Source: Halalkalicoccus sp. CG83 (lineage in GTDB: Archaea; Halobacteriota; Halobacteria; Halobacteriales; Halalkalicoccaceae). From it: a stretch of 64,000 nt of DNA. The stretch's first letter is position 1. Each line of letters starts with the position of its first letter. The translations under genes and the position numbers were made by a program. Below are positions 60,125-64,000 of this stretch, one piece after another. The stretch covers positions 620,001-684,000 of the forward strand of contig NZ_JAZDDH010000001.1 in assembly GCF_037081715.1 (NCBI RefSeq), given 5' to 3'. The notes below the pieces were generated by a model that was given only the letters and a program-made list of their open reading frames with translations, ran no database searches and was not told where the DNA came from.

Positions 60125-62314
60125 TTATTCGTCCTCCTCAACCAGCTGGTAGTGGGCCTGGACGTCGAGCAGGTCGATCTCGTCCTCCCCGTCGCCGTTG
60201 AAGTCGAACTTCTCGGGGTTCTCTTGGATCGTCGGGTCGTCCAGGTAATCGTAGAACAGTTGCGTGTCGGCCTCGGTCAGTTCGCCGTCACCGTTGATGT
60301 CCTCGTAGAGACCGTCGCCGGTGAGGTCCTGGGGCGGGGCGTCGGCATCGCCGATCGGTTCGAGCACGTCATCGGCGTTTTCGTCCTCGTCGCTATCCTG
60401 TTCGACGATCGTGCCGTCGGTGCCGACGGCGATTCCCGGGGCGAGCCCGGTGTCGTCGAGTGAGACGCCGAGTAGCGTCGACTCGACGTCGGTGTCGGCT
60501 GTAGCCCACCCGCGACTCGTCCGCTCGAAGACCGTGCCCTCGGCCCCGGCGGTCACCACCTCCTCGTCCGTGTTGTCGATGGCGTTCAGTTCGCTGTCGC
60601 CGGCCCAGTGTTTCGTCCAGACGGCGCCGTTGTAGCGGAAGACCGAGCCGTCGCCGCCGGCGACGTAGATCTCGTCGGCGCTCCGGACGGTCACATCAGT
60701 GAGGCCGACGCTCGCGCCGTCAATGCCGATGGTCTCCCAGCTCTCGCCGCCGTCGGTCGTCTCGTAGACCTGGCTCGTCGTATCACAAACGTAGCCCGTA
60801 TCGTCGTCGAGGAAGTCGATCCCCAGCGCACTCGAACCACTGCCAGGTTCGACGACCTCCCCCCACTCCATGCTTCCGTCGGACTGTTTCGTGCCGCTGA
60901 AGTACTCGCCGGAGCCGTTGACCAGGTGAACAGTCTCCTCACCAGCAGCTCCGGAGACGGCGACTGCCTCCCACGTGCTCGTTTTCCCCTCCGGAGCCGA
61001 GTGGTCGGTCAACTGGCCCTCGACGGTGTCGTACTCGCCGAGGACACCGCTGCCGCCGGCGAACCAGATTCCGCCACCGAGCTCGGTGGCGTCTACCGAG
61101 TTCAGGACGTTGCCCTCCGCGGTCGGCCCGCGTTGGACGACGACGGTCCACGTTCCGGTATCGTCGCGCTCGAGGACGTAACCCTCGCCGCCGACGGCGT
61201 AGCCTCGGTCGGCGGCGTGGACGGTGTCGTGCAGCGTCTCCTCGACTGGCGAGTCGACCTGATTCCAGGGTGCTGGCTCCTCGGGATCGGCGGCCGATTC
61301 GCCGTCGTACTCGCCGTGCTCGACGATGTCGCCACCTTCGCCGACAGCAGCGTCCGGATAGAGCCCTGTGTCGTCGAGTGCAGCGCCGAACAGCGTGTTT
61401 TCGGCCGGAGTGTCAACGCGGGTCCAGTCGTCGCCCTCGTAGACGGCACCCTCGGCGCCGGCCGCGAGTTGGCGGTCCCCGGCCCTGTCGACCGTGTGGA
61501 CGGTCGCTTCACCGACCGTCTCCGGCGTCCAGTTGACGCCGTCGTAGCGGTAGATGATGCCGTCCTCAGCCGCGACGTTGATCTCGTCGGAGGAGGCGGC
61601 CGCGATATCTTGGAGTGCCTCGCCAGCACCGTCGATGCCAATGGTCTCCCAGCTCTCGCCGCCGTCGGTCGTCTCGTAGACCTGGCTCGTCGTATCACAG
61701 ACGTAGCCCGTATCGTCGTCGAGGAAGTCGATCCCCAGCGCGCTCGACCCACCGCCGGGTTTGATCACTTGTCCCCAGTCGACGCCGCCCTCCTCGGTGA
61801 GCTGCCCGTTCAAGTACTCGCCGGAGCCGTTAACCAGGTGGACCGTCTCGCTGCCGGTCTCGCCGGCGACGGCGACCGCCTCCCACGTGCTCGTCTTCCT
61901 GCTAGTGCTTCCGTCCTCCTGCTCGACTTCGGGCGCGGAGTGGTCGGTCAGTTGGTCGTCCTCGACGTTGTAGCGGCCGACGACGCCGCTGCCGCCGGCG
62001 AACCAGACCTGCTCGCCGTCGTCGGTGGCGCCGACGCCCCGCAGCGGGTTCGACTCGGTGGTCGGTCCCCGCTCAAGAACGGCGTCCCAGCCGTCGTCGC
62101 GGCGAAGCAGCGCATAGCCACTGCCGCCGACAGCGAACGGACCGCGGCTCGTTTGGACGGCGTCATGGAGCGTCTCTTCGGTTGGTGACTCGATAGCCGT
62201 CCAGTCGCCGTCCTCTGCGCTGACGGGGACGCCCTGTCCAACGAGAGCGGTCCCAGCGAGTCCAGCGCCGGTCAACTGTAGAAACCGTCGCCTTGATTGA
62301 TCAGGATTCGTCAT
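60125..62314 (-). CDS. propeller-family protein C: Tat signal, two propeller domains, dockerin
   Basis: 729 residues. Tat signal RRRFLQLTGAGLAGTALVGQ; first propeller-family domain at about 35-335 and second at about 350-650. Each carries ETLHDAVQ/ETLHDTVH, WFAGGSGVVGRYN/WFAGGSGVLGEYD, KTSTWEAVAV, HLVNGSGEY, and the identical stretch GSSALGIDFLDDDTGYVCDT. The last 70 residues are a type-I-like dockerin: DINGDGELTEADTQLFYDYL and DFNGDGEDEIDLLDVQAHYQ, two Ca2+-binding D-x-[ND]-G-D-G loops preceded by DLTGDGLYED. It should be secreted folded and able to bind a cohesin such as that encoded next to it. Confidence 0.82.
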   Translation of the reverse strand: MTNPDQSRRRFLQLTGAGLAGTALVGQGVPVSAEDGDWTAIESPTEETLHDAVQTSRGPFAVGGSGYALLRRDDGWDAVLERGPTTESNPLRGVGATDDGEQVWFAGGSGVVGRYNVEDDQLTDHSAPEVEQEDGSTSRKTSTWEAVAVAGETGSETVHLVNGSGEYLNGQLTEEGGVDWGQVIKPGGGSSALGIDFLDDDTGYVCDTTSQVYETTDGGESWETIGIDGAGEALQDIAAASSDEINVAAEDGIIYRYDGVNWTPETVGEATVHTVDRAGDRQLAAGAEGAVYEGDDWTRVDTPAENTLFGAALDDTGLYPDAAVGEGGDIVEHGEYDGESAADPEEPAPWNQVDSPVEETLHDTVHAADRGYAVGGEGYVLERDDTGTWTVVVQRGPTAEGNVLNSVDATELGGGIWFAGGSGVLGEYDTVEGQLTDHSAPEGKTSTWEAVAVSGAAGEETVHLVNGSGEYFSGTKQSDGSMEWGEVVEPGSGSSALGIDFLDDDTGYVCDTTSQVYETTDGGESWETIGIDGASVGLTDVTVRSADEIYVAGGDGSVFRYNGAVWTKHWAGDSELNAIDNTDEEVVTAGAEGTVFERTSRGWATADTDVESTLLGVSLDDTGLAPGIAVGTDGTIVEQDSDEDENADDVLEPIGDADAPPQDLTGDGLYEDINGDGELTEADTQLFYDYLDDPTIQENPEKFDFNGDGEDEIDLLDVQAHYQLVEEDE

Positions 62315-62746
62315 TCCATAGAATTTTGAATCTTCGTAGTAACTTTATTGTTCTTATCTCAGATAAAAGTGGCATCTGTTTGGGTGCTTCATCACGTTGG
62401 TAGAAACGGTTCCGTTGAAGAGTGTCGTTAGTGGTTTGTCTGTCGTGATGCCCTTTCTCAACTAGCTGAGGACTTCTGAATCTCCTTACGTCCTCCACTC
62501 AGCCGCTTATTTTGACCCCATTGCGGTGTTCCATCCGCACTGTCTTGGCTGGAGAACGTGACCGCTACCTACGTTCAGAATTATTTCCGGTTGAGGATAC
62601 TTCACCGGCTCGCTTCTCTCACTGACTGGTACAAATGGAGCCACGACCACATCCATCCTCTATAGTCAGCATCCGCTCTTGACAATAACTCGGTAGTTGA
62701 TCAGGTTCTGCTGAATACAGGACACGTATCTCGAAGAGAAGATCTT
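62315..62746. other. AT-rich gene-poor stretch with a repeat copy and possible protein remnant
   Basis: Promoter side of the propeller-C gene (AACTTTATTGTTCTTATC, 62341-62358). From about 62572 to 62665 a plus frame reads VQNYFRLRILHRLASLTDWY then KWSHDHIHPL before TAG, protein-like but without start, a likely remnant. The right copy of the 21-bp repeat is at 62712-62732. Confidence 0.4.
62712..62732 (+). repeat. 21-bp repeat, right copy
   Basis: TGAATACAGGACACG followed by TATCTC; 19 of 21 bases identical to 58588-58608 and in the same orientation. Confidence 0.7.
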
Positions 62747-63304
62747 TTATTCCAGCTCTGTCACTACTGTTGCCGGGTTCCCTTGGACAACGACCTCATC
62801 GGGGACATCATTTGTGACGACGGCCCCGGATGCAATAACGGAGTTATCGCCAACCGTTACACCGGGATTGAGAACCGCTTGGCCGCCAATCCAGACGTTA
62901 TCTCCGACTGTCACCGGTTTGCCGTACTCTGGCCCGTTGATTCGCTCGGTCGCATCAAGCGGATGCGTCGCCGTATAGATGTGGACGCCCGGTCCGATTT
63001 GGCAGTTCTGTCCGATGTCCACCCGACACACGTCCAAGATGACGCAGTCGAAGTTGGCGTAGAAGTTCTCACCGACGTGGATGTTGTACCCGTAGTCACA
63101 GCGAAACGGTGGTTCGATCTCGCATTCCTCGCCGCAAGAGCCGAGCAGTTTCTCCAACAACTCTCGTCGTTCGGGTTGGTCATGTACCGTCGTGTGATTA
63201 TAGCGTCTCGTGAGATCACGTGCACGTTCCCGTTCGGCCACGAGTTCGGAGTCGTCGGCGTCGTACAGCTCCCCGGTCAGCATTCGTTCCTTTTCGCTGG
63301 TCAC
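62747..63304 (-). CDS. maltose O-acetyltransferase-like hexapeptide acetyltransferase
   Basis: 185-residue left-handed beta-helix enzyme that transfers acetyl from acetyl-CoA to a sugar. The N-terminal [20 protein letters not shown] is the Mac domain; [40 protein letters not shown] (catalytic His) and [20 protein letters not shown] are typical of maltose/galactoside acetyltransferases. It is probably soluble. The gene lies just outside the right copy of the 21-bp repeat. Confidence 0.92.
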   Translation of the reverse strand: MTSEKERMLTGELYDADDSELVAERERARDLTRRYNHTTVHDQPERRELLEKLLGSCGEECEIEPPFRCDYGYNIHVGENFYANFDCVILDVCRVDIGQNCQIGPGVHIYTATHPLDATERINGPEYGKPVTVGDNVWIGGQAVLNPGVTVGDNSVIASGAVVTNDVPDEVVVQGNPATVVTELE

Positions 63305-63440
63305 GGTCGGTGCTACCGACCCCGTCGAGGAGTAGCTTCCGGAGCCCTCGATCGGGGCCCGGACGACCGACGGACGGCGGTTACTAGTCGTTCCGTTCCG
63401 TCGACTCGGTCGGTGAGGTCGAACTGACGAATCGGTCCCG

Positions 63441-64000
63441 CTACTCGTCGAACGCCGGCTTGGCGGCCTCCGGCGGCCCCCTCTGGTCGTCGAGCCCGTG
63501 AAACGTCTCCGTGATGAGATTGCGGCTGGCCCGACGAAGCCGCTCGGAGAGCGCCTGGTGGCTGATGTCCAGGTCGGCCGCGAGCTCCGCGAGCGTGACC
63601 CGGCGCGGCACCTGGTAGTAGCCCATCTCGACGGCGCGCTTCATCGCTCGGCGTTGTTCGTCGCTCAAATCGTGGGCCGCCATCCGTTCCTCCTCGGACG
63701 GCGTTATCCGTTTCACGTAGACGGTCCACCGGTCCGTCTCCCACGTCGCGTACGCCGCCGACAGGTCGGCATGGAAGGGAAATAACAGCCGTACCTCCCA
63801 GCCCGACGCGTCGAGGGTCGCCGAGAGGACGCTGCCGTCGTGTTCGACCAGCCGATTGAGCACGCTCCGATCGGTCCACTCGACCCGGTAGAACCGCCGA
63901 TCGCTTCCCTCGCCGCCATCGTCGTCATCGTCTAGACGCCGATGTGACTCGACGGTCGGCTCCGCCGCGAGCGAGGCGTCGACGGCGTCGATCGCCGACG
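63441..64000 (-). CDS. HTH_10 (bacterio-opsin activator-type) regulator, 5' end missing
   Basis: The coding frame continues past the right edge of the window, so the N-terminus is not seen. Visible are [20 protein letters not shown], a bacterio-opsin activator-type sensor portion ending [20 protein letters not shown], then the HTH_10 domain [40 protein letters not shown] and [12 protein letters not shown]. Haloarchaea carry many such regulators. The ligand and targets are unknown. Confidence 0.87.
   Translation of the reverse strand, partial: SAIDAVDASLAAEPTVESHRRLDDDDDGGEGSDRRFYRVEWTDRSVLNRLVEHDGSVLSATLDASGWEVRLLFPFHADLSAAYATWETDRWTVYVKRITPSEEERMAAHDLSDEQRRAMKRAVEMGYYQVPRRVTLAELAADLDISHQALSERLRRASRNLITETFHGLDDQRGPPEAAKPAFDE

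Noticed and set aside
60608-62188. 526-codon plus-strand frame over the double-propeller gene
   Set aside because: Antisense to a repeat-built gene, so the apparent internal repeats are only reflections of it.
1-64000. CRISPR array or defence locus (Cas, restriction, BREX)
   Set aside because: No regularly spaced repeats with unique spacers and no nuclease, methylase or Cas signature other than the VapC PIN toxin.

Overview
The window reads as chromosome of a halophilic archaeon (class Halobacteria). Most genes are very GC-rich with strong G/C third positions and acidic predicted proteins. Promoters have the archaeal BRE/TATA form close to the start codon. Marker families include MptA-type GTP cyclohydrolase, a HTH_10 bacterio-opsin-activator-type regulator, TrmB, GvpA, a geranylgeranyl-reductase-type flavoprotein and Tat signals. 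I would not name a genus from this alone.

Layout. 0-16 kb is GC-rich core with short accessory insertions: a VapBC pair, an AGE-family sugar epimerase, a 36-residue membrane peptide with a perfect Shine-Dalgarno, NAD kinase, mptA, a TrmB regulator, a DUF255 thioredoxin-fold protein, FxsA, tRNA-Ile(GAU), a CBS protein, a poly-gamma-glutamate pair (duplicated CapC split at a G-run, then CapB fused to a foreign tail), a creatininase-family amidohydrolase, an orphan gvpA and a PH-domain membrane protein.

16.3-37.6 kb is an AT-richer island. Up to 31.6 kb nearly every gene lies on the minus strand and most products are membrane proteins: a voltage-gated K+ channel, a DUF2182 protein with an HMA metal-binding protein, an orphan A1-type cytochrome oxidase subunit I, an MFS protein, a permease with an internal Cys-rich metal site, a DUF389 pair, and two proteins of a recurring beta-propeller-like family. 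From 32 to 37.6 kb the content looks plasmid- or virus-like: a second HMA protein, two facing paralogues of an unrecognised zinc-ribbon family, a PadR regulator, a KaiC-fold protein without its P-loop lysine, and small zinc fingers.

38-57.5 kb returns to GC-rich sequence: two paralogous O-antigen-ligase-like proteins at 38.3 and 50.9 kb bracket a BASS-type transporter, a xylose-dehydrogenase-like oxidoreductase, a luciferase-like monooxygenase, an HTH regulator, a berberine-bridge FAD oxidase, a TauE/SafE exporter with its small partner, a universal stress protein and a geranylgeranyl-reductase-family protein. Then come a lipase-maturation-factor protein with a DCC thiol oxidoreductase, another stress protein and an MFS transporter.

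57.9-63.3 kb is a second accessory patch: SnoaL-like protein, XRE/DUF2178 pair, a dead tyrosine recombinase fragment, a cohesin-like protein next to a Tat-exported double propeller ending in a dockerin, and a hexapeptide acetyltransferase. Near-identical 21-bp repeats flank 58.6-62.7 kb. A truncated HTH_10 regulator runs off the right edge.

The most interesting candidate system is the propeller family: four copies of one domain of about 300 residues in three proteins (cytoplasmic, lipoprotein, Tat-exported with dockerin), the last beside a cohesin-like gene. No CRISPR array and no intact transposase were seen.
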